Positions 18,887 to 28,892 of a stretch of 64,000 bases of DNA are shown here, piece by piece. Source of the stretch: Amycolatopsis deserti (GTDB taxonomy: Bacteria > Actinomycetota > Actinomycetes > Mycobacteriales > Pseudonocardiaceae); assembly GCF_014653945.1 (NCBI RefSeq), contig NZ_BNAU01000004.1, positions 558,001 to 622,000 of the forward strand, written 5' to 3'. The notes beneath the pieces are model-generated. The model searched no databases, was not told the DNA's origin, and saw only the letters and a program-made list of their open reading frames with translations. The position numbers and the translations under genes were made by a program. Numbering within the stretch: the first letter of the stretch is position 1; every line of letters starts with the position of its first letter.

Positions 18887-19795
18887 GTGCCTACTCGCGA
18901 CCGCCTCCTCGCCTTGTTCGTCGTCGTCCTGTGGGGCCTCAACTTCATCGCGATGCACCCGATGCTCGACCACTTCCCGCCGCTGTTCGCCGGCGCGCTG
19001 CGCTTCGCGGTGATCGCGGTCCCGACGATCCTGTTCATCCCGCGGCCGAAGGTGAAGCTGCGCTGGCTGATCGGCTTCGGGCTCGGGTTCGGCACCGGGC
19101 AGTTCGCGTTCCTGTTCCTCGCGCTGACCAACGGCATGCCGACCGGCCTGGCGTCGCTGGTGCTGCAGGCCTCGGCGCCGTTCACCGTCCTGCTCGGCGG
19201 GATCTTCCTGCGTGAACCGCTGTCCGCGCGGCAGCTGACCGGCATCCTGGCCGCGGTCGCCGGCATGGGCGTGATCGCCTGGCACCGCGCGGAGAACGCC
19301 GTGCTGCTGCCGGTCGTGCTCACCCTGCTCGGCGCGTTGTGCTGGGCGATCGGCAACATCTGCTCGCGTCAAGCGAAGCCGGAGAACCCGATCCACCTCA
19401 CCCTGTGGATGTCGGTCATCCCGCCGATCCCGATGTTCGCCCTGTCCACGGTCTTCGAGGGCCCGGCCGTGCAGTGGCACTCGCTGGCCACGCTGGGCAC
19501 CGGCGAGGGCCTGCTCGGGCTGGCCGGGTTCACCTACGTCGTGCTGGTCGGCACGGTGCTCGGGTCGAGCATCTGGACCGTGCTGATGCGCCGCAACCCG
19601 GCCAACGTGGTGGCGCCGTTCTCGCTGCTCGTGCCGGTCGTCGGGATGTCCGCGGCGTTCTTCGTGCTCGGCGAGACCCCGGCGCTGGTCGAGGTGCTGG
19701 CCGGCCTGGTGGTGGTGGCCGGGGTGCTGTTCGGCTCGCTGCCGAGGCGTCAGCGGTCGGCCGGCGCGCTCTCCGCCGAGCTGGTCTCCTCGTGA
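18887..19795 (+). CDS. EamA/DMT-family exporter
   Basis: 302 residues with ten predicted transmembrane helices in two EamA repeats (first around VVVLWGLNFIAMHP, second around LLGALCWAIGNICSR). RhtA/YdcZ-type relatives export amino acids or metabolites. The GTG at 18887 (VPTRDRLLALF) is chosen because the upstream part of the frame crosses the operator and codes for no helix. Its last 46 bp overlap the convergent DedA gene. Confidence 0.88.
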   Translation: MPTRDRLLALFVVVLWGLNFIAMHPMLDHFPPLFAGALRFAVIAVPTILFIPRPKVKLRWLIGFGLGFGTGQFAFLFLALTNGMPTGLASLVLQASAPFTVLLGGIFLREPLSARQLTGILAAVAGMGVIAWHRAENAVLLPVVLTLLGALCWAIGNICSRQAKPENPIHLTLWMSVIPPIPMFALSTVFEGPAVQWHSLATLGTGEGLLGLAGFTYVVLVGTVLGSSIWTVLMRRNPANVVAPFSLLVPVVGMSAAFFVLGETPALVEVLAGLVVVAGVLFGSLPRRQRSAGALSAELVSS

Positions 19796-20394
19796 CGGCG
19801 GGCCATCCGCTTCTTGATCACCAGGCTGACCACCACGCCCACGACGACGGCGACCGCCAGCGCGAGGTAGGAGAACCGGGACAGCCACTTCTCCGCGACC
19901 ACGCCGAGCGAGTACACCAGCGCCGTCGTGCCGCCCGCCCAGACGATGCCGCCGAGCGCGTTGGCGAGCAGGAACCGCGGGTAGTGCATGTGCAGCGACC
20001 CGGCGAGCGGACCGCACAGGATGCGCAGAATCGCGACGAAGCGGCCGAAGAAAACCGCCCACATCCCCCGTTTCCGGAACATTCGCTCGGCGGCCGCCAC
20101 GTGCGACGGTCCGAAATGCTTGGGGAACCTCCGCCCGGCCCAGTCGAACAGGCGCTGCCCGCCCTTGCGCCCGATCAGGTAGCCGATGCTGTCCCCGGCG
20201 ATGGCGCCGCCGCTGCCGACGGCGCCGATCAGCCAGGGGTTCAGCCCGTCGTGGTGCGAGGCCAGGAGAGCCGCGCTGACCAGCACGACCTCTCCCGGCA
20301 ACGGGATCCCCAGGCTTTCGCACCCGATCACCAGCCCGACCGCGAGGTAGACGGCCAGCGGCGGGATCGTCTCCAGCCACGCGTCGATGTGCAC
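19750..20394 (-). CDS. DedA-family membrane protein
   Basis: 214 residues. GCESLGIPLPGEVVLV and FFGRFVAILRILCGPLAG are the two conserved DedA/SNARE-associated motifs, including the E and the F-x-R-F-x-P/A-x-x-R arginines. DedA proteins act in lipid flipping, including undecaprenyl-phosphate recycling, and membrane homeostasis. The GTG start at 20394 has GAGGGGG as ribosome site, but a TTTTT run between it and the GTG is also the tail of the upstream importer terminator. The 3' end overlaps the EamA gene on the other strand by 46 bp. Confidence 0.9.
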   Translation of the reverse strand: MHIDAWLETIPPLAVYLAVGLVIGCESLGIPLPGEVVLVSAALLASHHDGLNPWLIGAVGSGGAIAGDSIGYLIGRKGGQRLFDWAGRRFPKHFGPSHVAAAERMFRKRGMWAVFFGRFVAILRILCGPLAGSLHMHYPRFLLANALGGIVWAGGTTALVYSLGVVAEKWLSRFSYLALAVAVVVGVVVSLVIKKRMARRHEETSSAESAPADR

Positions 20395-20395
20395 G

Positions 20396-20440
20396 AAAAA
20401 CCCCCTCGGGTACCCCGGCGGAATTGCCGCCAGGGTACCC
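20396..20440 (-). terminator. Terminator of the peptide importer operon
   Basis: On the minus strand GGGTACCCTGGCGG pairs with CCGCCGGGGTACCC (one G-U), then GAGGGGG and TTTTT. The U-tract directly precedes the DedA start codon, so the terminator and the DedA ribosome site overlap. Confidence 0.75.
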
Positions 20441-20443
20441 CGG

Positions 20444-21544
20444 TCAGGGCTCCAGCATTTCGGCCACGGAAGCGGCCTGCGGAATAGCCGTATCGGGTGA
20501 CAACTGCGCGGTGACCAATTCCGGTTTCACCTCGTGCGGGGTGATCCGGCCGGCCTGGATGTCCTCCGCCCAGTGGCAGGCGACCCGGTGCCCGGCGCCG
20601 AGCTCCCGCAGCGCGGGCCGCTCGGTGTCGCACTTGGTCTCCTGCCGCCACGGGCAGCGGGTGTGGAACCGGCAGCCCGACGGCGGGTTGGCCGGCGAGG
20701 GCAGGTCGCCGGCGAGCAGGATCTGCTCCCGGCCGTCCTCCACCACCGGGTCCGGCACCGGGATCGCCGACAGCAGCGCCCGCGTGTACGGGTGCAGCGG
20801 CTCGTCGTACAGGGTCTCCGAGTCGGTCTCCTCGACCAGCGAGCCCAGGTACATCACGCCGATGCGGTCGGAGATGTGCCGGACGACCGCCAGGTCGTGG
20901 GCGATCACCAGGTAGGTCAGGCCCAGCGAGTCCTGCAGCTCCTCGAGCAGGTTGATCACCTGCGCCTGCACGGAGACGTCCAGCGCGGACACCGGCTCGT
21001 CGGCGACGATCAGGTCCGGTTCCACGGCCAGCGCCCGCGCGATGCCGATGCGCTGGCGCTGGCCGCCGGAGAACTCGTGCGGGTACTTCCGCAGCGAACT
21101 CTCCGGCAGGCCGACCGCGTTGAGCAGCTCACGCAAGCGCTTGCGCGTGCTGTCCCGGTCCCGGTCCAGGCCGTGCGCCCGCATGCCCTCGATGAGGATC
21201 GACTCGACCGACTGCCGCGGGTCGAGGCTGGACAGCGGGTCCTGGAACACCATCTGCATCCGCCGCCGCATCTTCCGCAGCGACTCGCCCTTGAGCGTGG
21301 ACAGGTCCACGCCGTCGAACACCGCGCGGCCACCGGTCGGCTCGACCAGCCGCAGCAGGCTGCGGCCCAGCGTCGTCTTGCCGCACCCGGACTCGCCGAC
21401 CAGGCCGTAGGTCTCGCCACGCTGGATCTCCAGGTCGACCCCGTCCACGGCGTAGACGTGACCGATCGTGCGGTCCAGCACCAAGCCCCGCTTGATCGGG
21501 AAGTGCACCTGCATGCCTTCCACGCGCACCAGCGGTTCGGACAT
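20444..21544 (-). CDS. Peptide ABC importer ATPase, DppF-like
   Basis: 366 residues. Walker [10 protein letters not shown], signature [15 protein letters not shown], Walker [13 protein letters not shown], then the C-terminal oligopeptide-transporter domain with its cysteine cluster ([15 protein letters not shown]) found in DppF/OppF. Its ATG shares one base with the stop of the DppD-like gene (TGATG). It is the last gene of the importer operon; a terminator follows. Confidence 0.92.
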   Translation of the reverse strand: MSEPLVRVEGMQVHFPIKRGLVLDRTIGHVYAVDGVDLEIQRGETYGLVGESGCGKTTLGRSLLRLVEPTGGRAVFDGVDLSTLKGESLRKMRRRMQMVFQDPLSSLDPRQSVESILIEGMRAHGLDRDRDSTRKRLRELLNAVGLPESSLRKYPHEFSGGQRQRIGIARALAVEPDLIVADEPVSALDVSVQAQVINLLEELQDSLGLTYLVIAHDLAVVRHISDRIGVMYLGSLVEETDSETLYDEPLHPYTRALLSAIPVPDPVVEDGREQILLAGDLPSPANPPSGCRFHTRCPWRQETKCDTERPALRELGAGHRVACHWAEDIQAGRITPHEVKPELVTAQLSPDTAIPQAASVAEMLEP

Positions 21545-22539
21545 CAGCGCACCCCCTCGCCCGCCGCGACCGGACGGTCCACCGGATTGTGGCACCGCAG
21601 CATCCCGCCCGTGTCGGGTTCGAGCTCCGGCGTGACCTCGCGGCACAGCTCGAGCGCGTTCGGGCAGCGGGGCGCGAACGCGCACCCCTGCGACCACGGG
21701 ATGTTGTCGGAGACCGACCCCTTGATCGGCACCAGCTTCTCGCCGCGCGGCGCGTCCAGCCGCGGGATCGAGGCGAGCAGCCCGTGCGTGTAGGGGTGCC
21801 GGGCGGAGGCGAACAACGCGTGCCGCTCCGCCCGCTCGACCACCCGGCCGCCGTACATGACGTTGACCTCGTCGCACAGCCCGGCGACGACGCCGAGGTC
21901 GTGCGTGATCATGATCAGCGCGGTGCCGGTCTCGCGCACCAGCTCGGACAGCAGCGCCAGGATCTGCGCCTGGATCGTCACGTCCAGCGCGGTGGTCGGC
22001 TCGTCCGCGATCAGCAACCGCGGACGGCAGGCCAGCGCGATCGCGATGAGCGCGCGCTGGCGCATCCCGCCGGAGAGCTGGTGCGGGTACTCCGACAGCC
22101 GCCGGTTCGGGTCCGGGATGCCGACGCGGTCCAGCAGGTCCGCTGCCTCCACCCGGGCTTGTTTGCGTTCCATCTTGCGGTGCCGTTCCAGGACCTCGGT
22201 GATCTGCAGACCGATCGGGATCACCGGGTTCAGCGACGACAGCGGGTCCTGGAACACCATGCCGAGGTCGCGGCCGCGCCGGTCGCGCAGCTGCCGGTCG
22301 GACAACTGGAGCAGGTCCGTGTCCTCGAACATGACCTCGCCGGTGACCCGCGCGCCGCGCTTGGGCAGCAGGCCCATGATCGCCAGCGCGGTCACCGACT
22401 TGCCGCTGCCGGACTCGCCGACCAGGCCGACCGTGCGGCCCGGCTCGACGTCGAAACTGACCCCGTCCACCGCGGTGAACGGCCGGGTTCCCTTGCGGGA
22501 GAAGACGACCGACAGGTCGCGTACTTGCAGGAGACTCAA
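21544..22539 (-). CDS. Peptide ABC importer ATPase, DppD-like
   Basis: 331 residues. Walker [10 protein letters not shown], signature [15 protein letters not shown], Walker [14 protein letters not shown]-loop MITHDLG, and the C-terminal [14 protein letters not shown] cysteine motif of oligopeptide ATPases. It pairs with the downstream ATPase to drive the two permeases. It starts 4 bp after the permease stop. Confidence 0.92.
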   Translation of the reverse strand: MSLLQVRDLSVVFSRKGTRPFTAVDGVSFDVEPGRTVGLVGESGSGKSVTALAIMGLLPKRGARVTGEVMFEDTDLLQLSDRQLRDRRGRDLGMVFQDPLSSLNPVIPIGLQITEVLERHRKMERKQARVEAADLLDRVGIPDPNRRLSEYPHQLSGGMRQRALIAIALACRPRLLIADEPTTALDVTIQAQILALLSELVRETGTALIMITHDLGVVAGLCDEVNVMYGGRVVERAERHALFASARHPYTHGLLASIPRLDAPRGEKLVPIKGSVSDNIPWSQGCAFAPRCPNALELCREVTPELEPDTGGMLRCHNPVDRPVAAGEGVR

Positions 22540-22543
22540 CGCG

Positions 22544-23470
22544 CTACCGCCTGTTCTTCGGGTCGAGCGCCTCGCGCAGCGACTCGCCGAGCAGCGTGAA
22601 CCCCAGCGCCACCACGACGATCGCGATGGCCGGGTAGAACGCCAGGCTCGGTTTGACGTCCAGCAGGTTCTGGGCCTGGGCCAGCATCAGCCCCCACTCG
22701 GCGCGGCTGGGATCGTTGTCGCCGAGGCCGAGGAACGACAGCGCCGCCACGTCGATGATCGACGTCGCCAGCGTCAGCGTGGCCTGCACGACCACCGGCC
22801 CGAGCGAGTTCGGCAGCATGTGCCGGAACACGATCGTGCTGCGCCGGACGCCCAGCGCGGTCGCCGCCAGCACGTGGTCGCTGGATCTCTGCGACAGCAT
22901 CGCGCCGCGCAGCAGCCGGGCGAAGATCGGCACGCTCACCACCGCGACCGCGATGATGACCGTCCACTGTGTCCCTTGCGAGAACAGCGCCGCGATCGAG
23001 ATCGCCAGCAGCAGCGAGGGGATCGCGAGCAGGATGTCGGTGAACCGCATCAACAGCGTGTCCACCCAGCCACCCAGCGCGCCGGCCAGCCCGCCGATGA
23101 GCATGCCGACCGTCAGCCCGATCAGGGTGGCGACCACACCGACGATCAGCGTCTGCTGCGCACCGACCAGCAGGCGGGAGAAGAAGTCGTACCCGCGGTG
23201 GTCGCTGCCCATCACGAACCCGTCCATCGGGCCGGGGATGAAGTCCGGCCGCAGGTTCACGCGCAGCTCGTCGTAGGGGACGTAGGGGTTCTTCGGCGCC
23301 AGGAACGGGGCCAGGATCGCCAGCAGCACGAACAGGACGGTGATGACCGCGCCGGTGATCGCCACCGGGCTGCGCGCCATCCGCCGGACCGCGTCCGCCG
23401 CGAGGCTGGTGCCGCCGGCCTCGGCCAGGTCGTCGATGCGTTCGGCCTTGCGCCGCAACATGGAGGTCAT
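22544..23470 (-). CDS. Peptide ABC importer permease, DppC-like
   Basis: 308 residues with an N-terminal OppC leader helix, a long extracytoplasmic segment with MGSDHRGYDFFSRLLVGAQQ, and the EAA-type loop (AATALGVRRSTIVFRHMLPN) that docks onto the ATPases. Six hydrophobic segments. The ATG overlaps the DppB-like stop (ATGA). Confidence 0.92.
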   Translation of the reverse strand: MTSMLRRKAERIDDLAEAGGTSLAADAVRRMARSPVAITGAVITVLFVLLAILAPFLAPKNPYVPYDELRVNLRPDFIPGPMDGFVMGSDHRGYDFFSRLLVGAQQTLIVGVVATLIGLTVGMLIGGLAGALGGWVDTLLMRFTDILLAIPSLLLAISIAALFSQGTQWTVIIAVAVVSVPIFARLLRGAMLSQRSSDHVLAATALGVRRSTIVFRHMLPNSLGPVVVQATLTLATSIIDVAALSFLGLGDNDPSRAEWGLMLAQAQNLLDVKPSLAFYPAIAIVVVALGFTLLGESLREALDPKNRR

Positions 23471-24471
23471 CGCACCCGCACCCTCGGATCGATGATCGCA
23501 TACGAGATGTCGACCAGGAGGTTCACCAGGACGTACACCACGGCGGCCAGCAGCAGCAACGCCTGCAGCCGCGGGTAGTCCCGGCGTTCGATGCCCTGCG
23601 CCAGCAGCGCGCCGACGCCGTTCCAGTTGAACACCTTCTCGGTGAGCACGGCCCCGGCGAGCAGCAGACCGGTCTGCAGACCGATCGTGGTGGACACCGG
23701 CAGGAGCGCGTTGCGCAGCACGTGCCGCTGGCGGATCGTGCCGGTGGTCAGGCCCTTGGACTCCGCGGTGCGCACGAAGTCCTCCTGTTGCACGTCCAGC
23801 ACCGAGGCGCGGGTGATCCGCACGATCACCGCGAACGGGATGCTGGCCAGCGCGATCGCGGGCAGGATCAGGTGCTTGATCGCGTCCCAGGTGGCGTCCA
23901 GCTCGCCGGTGAGCAGGCCGTCCAGGGTGAAGAACCCGGTGATGTGGGTGGCGTCGATGGTGACGTCCTGGCGCCCGGACGGCGGCAGGACGCCCAGCTT
24001 CTGCGCGAACACGTACTTGAGCAGCACACCGAAGAAGAACACCGGGACCGCGACGCCGACCAGCGTGGTGAGCACGGTGGCGTTGTCCAGGAGCCGGCCC
24101 CGGTAACGCGCGGCGAGGTAGCCCATCGGGATGCCGAACCCGACCGCGAGGACCAGTGCGGCCAGCGACAGTTCGACGGTCGCGGGGAAGGCCCGCCCGA
24201 TCTCGGTGAGCACCGTGTCGCCGCTGATCAGGGACGAGCCGAAGTCACCGGTGAGAACGCGGCCGAGGAACTTGAAGTACTGGACGAAGATCGGTTGATC
24301 CAGGCCCAGCACCGAGTTCAGGGACGCGACCTTCTCCGGCGTCGCCTTGTCGCCGAGCAGCGCGGTGGCGGGGCCACCGGGCAGCAGGCGGAGCCAGGCG
24401 AAGACCAGGATGGAGAGCACGAGGAGCGTCGGGATCGCTTGCAGCAACCGACGAATCACGAATCGGAGCAT
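23467..24471 (-). CDS. Peptide ABC importer permease, DppB-like
   Basis: 334 residues beginning MLRFVIRRLLQAIPTLLVLS, the standard DppB opening; an upstream in-frame start at 24510 would run through the intergenic hairpin and is rejected. The EAA loop reads RTAESKGLTTGTIRQRHVLRNALLP. It is separated from the binding-protein gene by 73 bp that contain a 12-bp stem, likely to reduce permease expression relative to the binding protein. Confidence 0.92.
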   Translation of the reverse strand: MLRFVIRRLLQAIPTLLVLSILVFAWLRLLPGGPATALLGDKATPEKVASLNSVLGLDQPIFVQYFKFLGRVLTGDFGSSLISGDTVLTEIGRAFPATVELSLAALVLAVGFGIPMGYLAARYRGRLLDNATVLTTLVGVAVPVFFFGVLLKYVFAQKLGVLPPSGRQDVTIDATHITGFFTLDGLLTGELDATWDAIKHLILPAIALASIPFAVIVRITRASVLDVQQEDFVRTAESKGLTTGTIRQRHVLRNALLPVSTTIGLQTGLLLAGAVLTEKVFNWNGVGALLAQGIERRDYPRLQALLLLAAVVYVLVNLLVDISYAIIDPRVRVR

Positions 24472-24496
24472 GTGTTGTGCCTTTGACTCCGCACCA

Positions 24497-24531
24497 CGGC
24501 GGGAAAGCACGCGCGGCGCGCTTTCCCGCCG
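24497..24531 (-). terminator. Attenuating hairpin between binding-protein and permease genes
   Basis: CGGCGGGAAAGC (24497-24508) pairs perfectly with GCTTTCCCGCCG (24520-24531) around an 11-nt loop. No clear U-tract, so partial termination or 3'-end protection of the binding-protein message is likely. Confidence 0.65.
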
Positions 24532-24544
24532 TCGATGGCGGAAC

Positions 24545-26218
24545 TCAGCCCTTGTTGCCCTTGGTGACCGTGTAGAAGCGCTCGTCGGTCAGCGGGGTCG
24601 GGACCAGCCCCTGGACGTCGGACCGGACCACGATCCCCGGCGGCGACGACGAGAGCGGCACCGCGGGGACGTACTGCGAGATCAGCACGCTGGCGTTCTC
24701 GTAGGCCGCCTTCTTGGCATCCGGGGTCGTCTGCGCGTCCGCGGTGGACAGGGCGTTGAAGATCTGCGGGTTGTCGAACCCGAACTCCGGCTTGGGTCGG
24801 CCGAAGAACGTGCCGACGAAGTTGCCCGCGTCGGCGTAGTCACCGGTCCAGCCGAGCAGGTGCAGGTCCTGCTTGCCGGCCTTCTGGACGGAGTCCTTGT
24901 ACCCGCCGTTCCACGGCTCCTGGACGACGTTGACCTTGATGCCGACGGCCTTGAGGTCGTCGGTGATCGCGGCGGCGATGTCCACCGGGTTGGGCATGTA
25001 GGGCCGCGTGACCTCGGTCGGCACGTAGAAGTTCAGCGTCAGGTCGGACGCGCCCGCCTGGGCCAGCAGCTGCCGGGCGGTGTCCGGGTTGTAGCTGTAC
25101 TTGGCCACCGCGTCGGTGTGGCCGGGGACGTTGTTCGGCAGGAACTGGTCCTGCGCGTAGGCGCCCTGCGGCAGCCGGTTCTTCACCAGCTGGTCCTTGT
25201 TGATCGCGTACTCGATCGCCTGGCGGACCCGCACGTCCTGCAGCTTCGGGTTGTTCTTCTGGTTGATGCCCAGGTACAGGATGTTGAACGCGGGCCGGAT
25301 CAGGACCTGGTTGCCGGCGTCCTTGAGCGAGTTGTAGTCCGCCGGGCTCGGGAAGTCGTAGCCGTCGATGGTGCCGGCGGCGAGCTCCTGCTTGCGGGCG
25401 TTCTCGTCCGGGATGATCTTGAAGATCAGCTTGGCGGTCTTGGCCTTCTCGCCCCAGTAGTCCTCGTTGCGGACCAGGGTGATGGTGTTGTTGGCCTTGT
25501 CGAAGCTGTCGAACTTGTACGGCCCGGTGCCCGTCGGGTGGTCCGTGGCGTAGGCCGGGTAGGTGAACGCCTCACCGCTCTGCGTGACGGTGTCGGCGTC
25601 CCACTTCTTCAACGCGTCGGGGCTCGACATGGACAGCGAGGTCAGGCCGAACGCGTCCGGGAACGCACCCTTGGCCTTGTTCAGGTTGAGGACCGCGGTG
25701 TGGTCGTCCTTCGCCTCGCACGACTTGTAGACCGGCTCGCCGCTGATGTCGCCCTCGTTGTGGGCGAAGCCCTCGAAGACATCGCCGTAGTAGATCATCT
25801 GGCTCTGGGCGGCGGCGCCCTTCATGTTGTACCAGCGGTCGAAGTTGAAGCAGACCGCCGCGGCGTTGAACGGGGTGCCGTCGTGGAACTTGACGCCCTG
25901 GCGCAGGGTGAAGGTCCAGGTGGTGTTGCCGTTGCTCGGCGTCCAGGCCGTGGCCAGGCCGCCTTCCAGTTCGGTGGTGCCCGGCTTGTAGGTGACCAGG
26001 GTGTCGAACATCTGGCGGGCGGGACGGAAGCTCTCGCCGTCGTCGTTGAAGATCGGATCGAAGTTCTTCGGGGCACCGGCCGCGCCGAAGATGAAGGTGT
26101 CGCTGGCGCTACCGCCCGAGCCGCGCTCGGAAGCGCAAGCGGCCGTCGTGACCGCGAGGGCGCCGGCAAGCCCGATCAGGGCGATGCGGCGCAACCCAAC
26201 TGCCCGCGTTGGGAGCAT
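24545..26218 (-). CDS. Peptide ABC importer substrate-binding lipoprotein
   Basis: 557 residues of the SBP_bac_5 family. A lipoprotein signal peptide ends VTTAAC with Cys28 as the lipidation site. The body has the family pattern LATAWTPSNGNTTWTFTLRQ and GTGPYKFDSFDKANNTITLV. It binds di- or oligopeptides (or nickel/sugar conjugates in some relatives) outside the membrane for the four downstream genes. The ATG follows AAGGAG. First gene of a five-gene operon. Confidence 0.93.
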   Translation of the reverse strand: MLPTRAVGLRRIALIGLAGALAVTTAACASERGSGGSASDTFIFGAAGAPKNFDPIFNDDGESFRPARQMFDTLVTYKPGTTELEGGLATAWTPSNGNTTWTFTLRQGVKFHDGTPFNAAAVCFNFDRWYNMKGAAAQSQMIYYGDVFEGFAHNEGDISGEPVYKSCEAKDDHTAVLNLNKAKGAFPDAFGLTSLSMSSPDALKKWDADTVTQSGEAFTYPAYATDHPTGTGPYKFDSFDKANNTITLVRNEDYWGEKAKTAKLIFKIIPDENARKQELAAGTIDGYDFPSPADYNSLKDAGNQVLIRPAFNILYLGINQKNNPKLQDVRVRQAIEYAINKDQLVKNRLPQGAYAQDQFLPNNVPGHTDAVAKYSYNPDTARQLLAQAGASDLTLNFYVPTEVTRPYMPNPVDIAAAITDDLKAVGIKVNVVQEPWNGGYKDSVQKAGKQDLHLLGWTGDYADAGNFVGTFFGRPKPEFGFDNPQIFNALSTADAQTTPDAKKAAYENASVLISQYVPAVPLSSSPPGIVVRSDVQGLVPTPLTDERFYTVTKGNKG

Positions 26219-26257
26219 GGTGGCACTCCTTGAAGAAGTTCGGGTACGTGATCGACG

Positions 26258-26287
26258 ACCCTAGTCCGCATGTTGGGATTTCGTTAA
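26258..26287 (-). promoter_or_regulatory. Probable promoter of the peptide importer operon
   Basis: Minus-strand TTAACG (26282-26287) and TAGGGT (26258-26263) with an 18-bp spacer, 40 bp ahead of the binding-protein ATG, in an unusually A/T-rich stretch. Confidence 0.5.
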
Positions 26288-26355
26288 GCGCGTAAGGTTA
26301 CGATCGCGCTACGTAAGAACGCACGCACGGCCACATTTGGCTTATATGGTTACGT

Positions 26356-26931
26356 TCAGTGGTCACTTTGCGTGAGGGCGGACGAAAGTACTAGGCCGTT
26401 CGGGTGTACGTACTCGTGGGTAAGGTCAACGGCGAACCAACCACATTCGAACTTCTGCCACGCGGTGAGCGGGCCACGGATGCCCTCGCCGTCCCGGGAG
26501 ACTGCCCGTTCGAGCCGACTTTCCGGGTCCGGGCCGGGGACCCAGCACAGGGCGGACAGGCGCGGCCGGATCGAGGCCCGGCCGGCGGACACACCCTCCA
26601 GGACGACTACGTCGACCGGGTGAACCGTGCGGACCGGCCCTGGCCGCGGCTCGCCGGTGGTCCAGTCCAGTGGGCGGTAGACGGCGGGGCGGCCGGCAGC
26701 GAGGGGGTCGAGGACCTCGGCGACGAGCCGCGGCCACCAGGCGACCGGGTCGTCCCAGGTGGCGTAGTGGTCGGTGGCGACGAGCGCGGTGGTCGCGCCG
26801 CGCGCGCGGAAGGCGTCGGCGAGTTCGCCGGCGAAGGTGGTCTTGCCGGCGCCGGAGGGGCCGTCGACGGCGACCAGCCGGACCCGCCCGCAGCGGGGCG
26901 GGCCGGCCAGCACGTCGTCGACCAGCGTCAA
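26356..26931 (-). CDS. Uridine-kinase-like P-loop kinase
   Basis: 191 residues. Walker [19 protein letters not shown] near the N-terminus, [16 protein letters not shown] as the substrate-binding region of uridine kinase-like proteins, and [11 protein letters not shown] as Walker B-like strand. The true substrate is unknown; relatives phosphorylate nucleosides or similar small molecules. The start is a TTG overlapping the recR stop (TTGA), so it should be coupled to recR. Confidence 0.75.
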   Translation of the reverse strand: MTLVDDVLAGPPRCGRVRLVAVDGPSGAGKTTFAGELADAFRARGATTALVATDHYATWDDPVAWWPRLVAEVLDPLAAGRPAVYRPLDWTTGEPRPGPVRTVHPVDVVVLEGVSAGRASIRPRLSALCWVPGPDPESRLERAVSRDGEGIRGPLTAWQKFECGWFAVDLTHEYVHPNGLVLSSALTQSDH

Positions 26932-27524
26932 AGGGCGCGGCGGCCGGAGAGGGCGCGGCCGAGGGTCAGTTCGTCGGCGAACTCGAGGTCGCCGCCCATC
27001 GGCAGGCCGGACGCCAGCCGCGTGACGGTCAGGCCGGGGAAGTCGCGCAGCATCCGCACCAGGTAGGTCGCGGTGGCCTCGCCCTCGGTGTTCGGGTCGG
27101 TCGCGATGATCACCTCGGTGACCTGTTCCGCGCCGAGCCGGGCCAGCAGCTCGCGGATGCGCAGCTGGTCCGGGCCGATGCCGGACAGCGGGTCGAGCGC
27201 GCCGCCCAGCACGTGGTAGCGGCCCTTGAACTCGCGGGTGCGCTCGACCGCGAGCACGTCCTTGGGTTCCTCGACCACGCAGATCAGCGACGTGTCGCGC
27301 CGGACGTCCCGGCAGATGCGGCACTGCTGCTGTTCGGAGACGTTGCCGCAGATCTCGCAGAACTGCACGCCTTCGCGGACCTTGCCGAGCACGTCCTGCA
27401 GCCGGGCGATGTCGGCCGGGTCGGCGGCGAGCAGGTGGAACGCGATCCGCTGCGCGCTCTTCGGACCGATGCCGGGCAGGTGTCCCAGCTCGTCGATCAG
27501 GTCCTGGACTACCCCTTCGTACAA
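26928..27524 (-). CDS. recR: Recombination mediator RecR
   Basis: 198 residues. Helix-hairpin-helix at the N-terminus ([20 protein letters not shown]), four-cysteine zinc motif ([16 protein letters not shown]), and Toprim domain ([21 protein letters not shown]). Works with RecF/RecO to load RecA at gaps. It follows ybaB by 9 bp, the usual order dnaX-ybaB-recR, though here an amidase gene on the other strand is inserted after dnaX. Confidence 0.97.
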   Translation of the reverse strand: MYEGVVQDLIDELGHLPGIGPKSAQRIAFHLLAADPADIARLQDVLGKVREGVQFCEICGNVSEQQQCRICRDVRRDTSLICVVEEPKDVLAVERTREFKGRYHVLGGALDPLSGIGPDQLRIRELLARLGAEQVTEVIIATDPNTEGEATATYLVRMLRDFPGLTVTRLASGLPMGGDLEFADELTLGRALSGRRAL

Positions 27525-27533
27525 CGGGGCCCG

Positions 27534-27905
27534 CTACTTCAGGCCGGGCAGACCGAGTCCGCCGAGGTCGGGCATGCCGCCGCCACCGCCGCCGAGGGCG
27601 CCGGCCACCGGGCCGAGCTTTTCCTCGGTGAGCTTCTGGGCGCTGCTCATCGCGTCGCGCACCGCGGCGACCACCAGGTCGGCGAGCGTCTCGGTGTCCT
27701 CCGGGTCGACCGCCTTCGGGTCGATCTGCAGGGACTTCAGCTCCATGCCGCCAGTCACGGTGGCCTTGACCAGGCCGCCGCCGGACGTGCCGGTCACCTC
27801 GGTGCGGGCGAGCTCCTCCTGCGCGGCGACGAGCTGCTGCTGCATCTGCTGCGCCTGCTGCAGGATGGCCTGCATGTCGGGCATTCCACCGCCGGGTTGC
27901 ACCAT
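27534..27905 (-). CDS. ybaB: YbaB/EbfC nucleoid-associated protein
   Basis: 123 residues. The coiled-coil start [20 protein letters not shown] and the conserved [20 protein letters not shown] core define the family, which binds DNA as a dimer. The C-terminus is a Gly-rich tail ([20 protein letters not shown]). ATG at 27905 preceded by GGGG. Upstream of recR in the same operon. Confidence 0.93.
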   Translation of the reverse strand: MVQPGGGMPDMQAILQQAQQMQQQLVAAQEELARTEVTGTSGGGLVKATVTGGMELKSLQIDPKAVDPEDTETLADLVVAAVRDAMSSAQKLTEEKLGPVAGALGGGGGGMPDLGGLGLPGLK

Positions 27906-27965
27906 GATCCCCGTTTCGTCGTGCTGTCCTGTGGGTCCCAGCGTAGCTCGGACGGCTGTGGCACC

Positions 27966-28763
27966 GTGTTCGCCGTGCGCAGTCTTGTGGGGTTGGTGCT
28001 GAGCGGGGTGCTGCTGGTCGCGGGGTGCTCGTCGCCCCCGCCGGTGCCGTCCGGGATGAGCCGGGTGTCTTCGGTCGCTCCGCCGGTTTCGTCGTCGGCC
28101 GCGCGCGAGCCGGTGACGGTGGTGCTGGACCCCGGGCACAACGGCGGCAACGCGCTGCGGCCGGACGTGATCAACGCGCCGGTGCCGGCCGGACGCGGCA
28201 AGACGAAGCCGTGTAATACGACGGGCACCGCGACCGACCGGGGGTATGCCGAGCACGCGTTCAACTGGGATGTCGCGCAGCGGGTGGGTTCGCTGCTGGA
28301 GGCGCAGGGGGTGCGGGTGATCTACACGCGCCCGGACGATTCCGGGGTCGGCCCGTGCGTGAACGAACGAGCGGCGGTCGGGAATCGAGCCGGTGCGGCG
28401 GCGGTGGTGTCGATCCACGCGGACGGCTCTACGGCGGCGGGGGCCCGGGGGTTTCACGTCGCGTACTCGAGCCCGCCGCTGAACGAGGCGCAGGGTGAGC
28501 CGTCGGTGGAGCTGGCCCGGGCGGTGCGCGCGGGGCTGTCGTCGTTCCCGGTGTCGAACTACCTGGGCTCGAAGGGCCTCGCCCCGCGCGACGACCTCGC
28601 CGGGCTGAACCTCTCGGAGCGCCCCGCGGTCCTGGTGGAGTGCGGAAACATGCGAAACCCGGCGGAGGCCGCGGTGATGTCCAGTGCGGACGGCAGGCAG
28701 CGATATGCGGCGGGGATCGCCGCCGGGGTGGTGTCGTTCCTGAGGGAGCACGGAGGTTTCTGA
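27966..28763 (+). CDS. N-acetylmuramoyl-L-alanine amidase lipoprotein
   Basis: About 265 residues, Amidase_3 fold, cutting the lactyl-amide bond between MurNAc and the stem peptide. A lipoprotein signal ([18 protein letters not shown]) is followed by a Ser/Pro linker. Zinc-site motifs: [25 protein letters not shown]; the C-terminal [13 protein letters not shown] carries the catalytic glutamate. Two cysteines (about PCNTTG and GPCVNE) could form a disulfide. GTG 27966 and GTG 27975 are both possible starts. Divergent from ybaB. Confidence 0.88.
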   Translation: MFAVRSLVGLVLSGVLLVAGCSSPPPVPSGMSRVSSVAPPVSSSAAREPVTVVLDPGHNGGNALRPDVINAPVPAGRGKTKPCNTTGTATDRGYAEHAFNWDVAQRVGSLLEAQGVRVIYTRPDDSGVGPCVNERAAVGNRAGAAAVVSIHADGSTAAGARGFHVAYSSPPLNEAQGEPSVELARAVRAGLSSFPVSNYLGSKGLAPRDDLAGLNLSERPAVLVECGNMRNPAEAAVMSSADGRQRYAAGIAAGVVSFLREHGGF

Positions 28764-28892
28764 AGCACGCGGCGGTTGGCTCGCCGCGCAGGCGGTGCTG
28801 CCTGGCGGACCAGCCGCTCGGCGCGGCCCCGAGCCCTGCCGGCAGCGGCGCGCCAGCTCTCCCGACCCACCGCACGCGCCGGGCCGGGCCGA

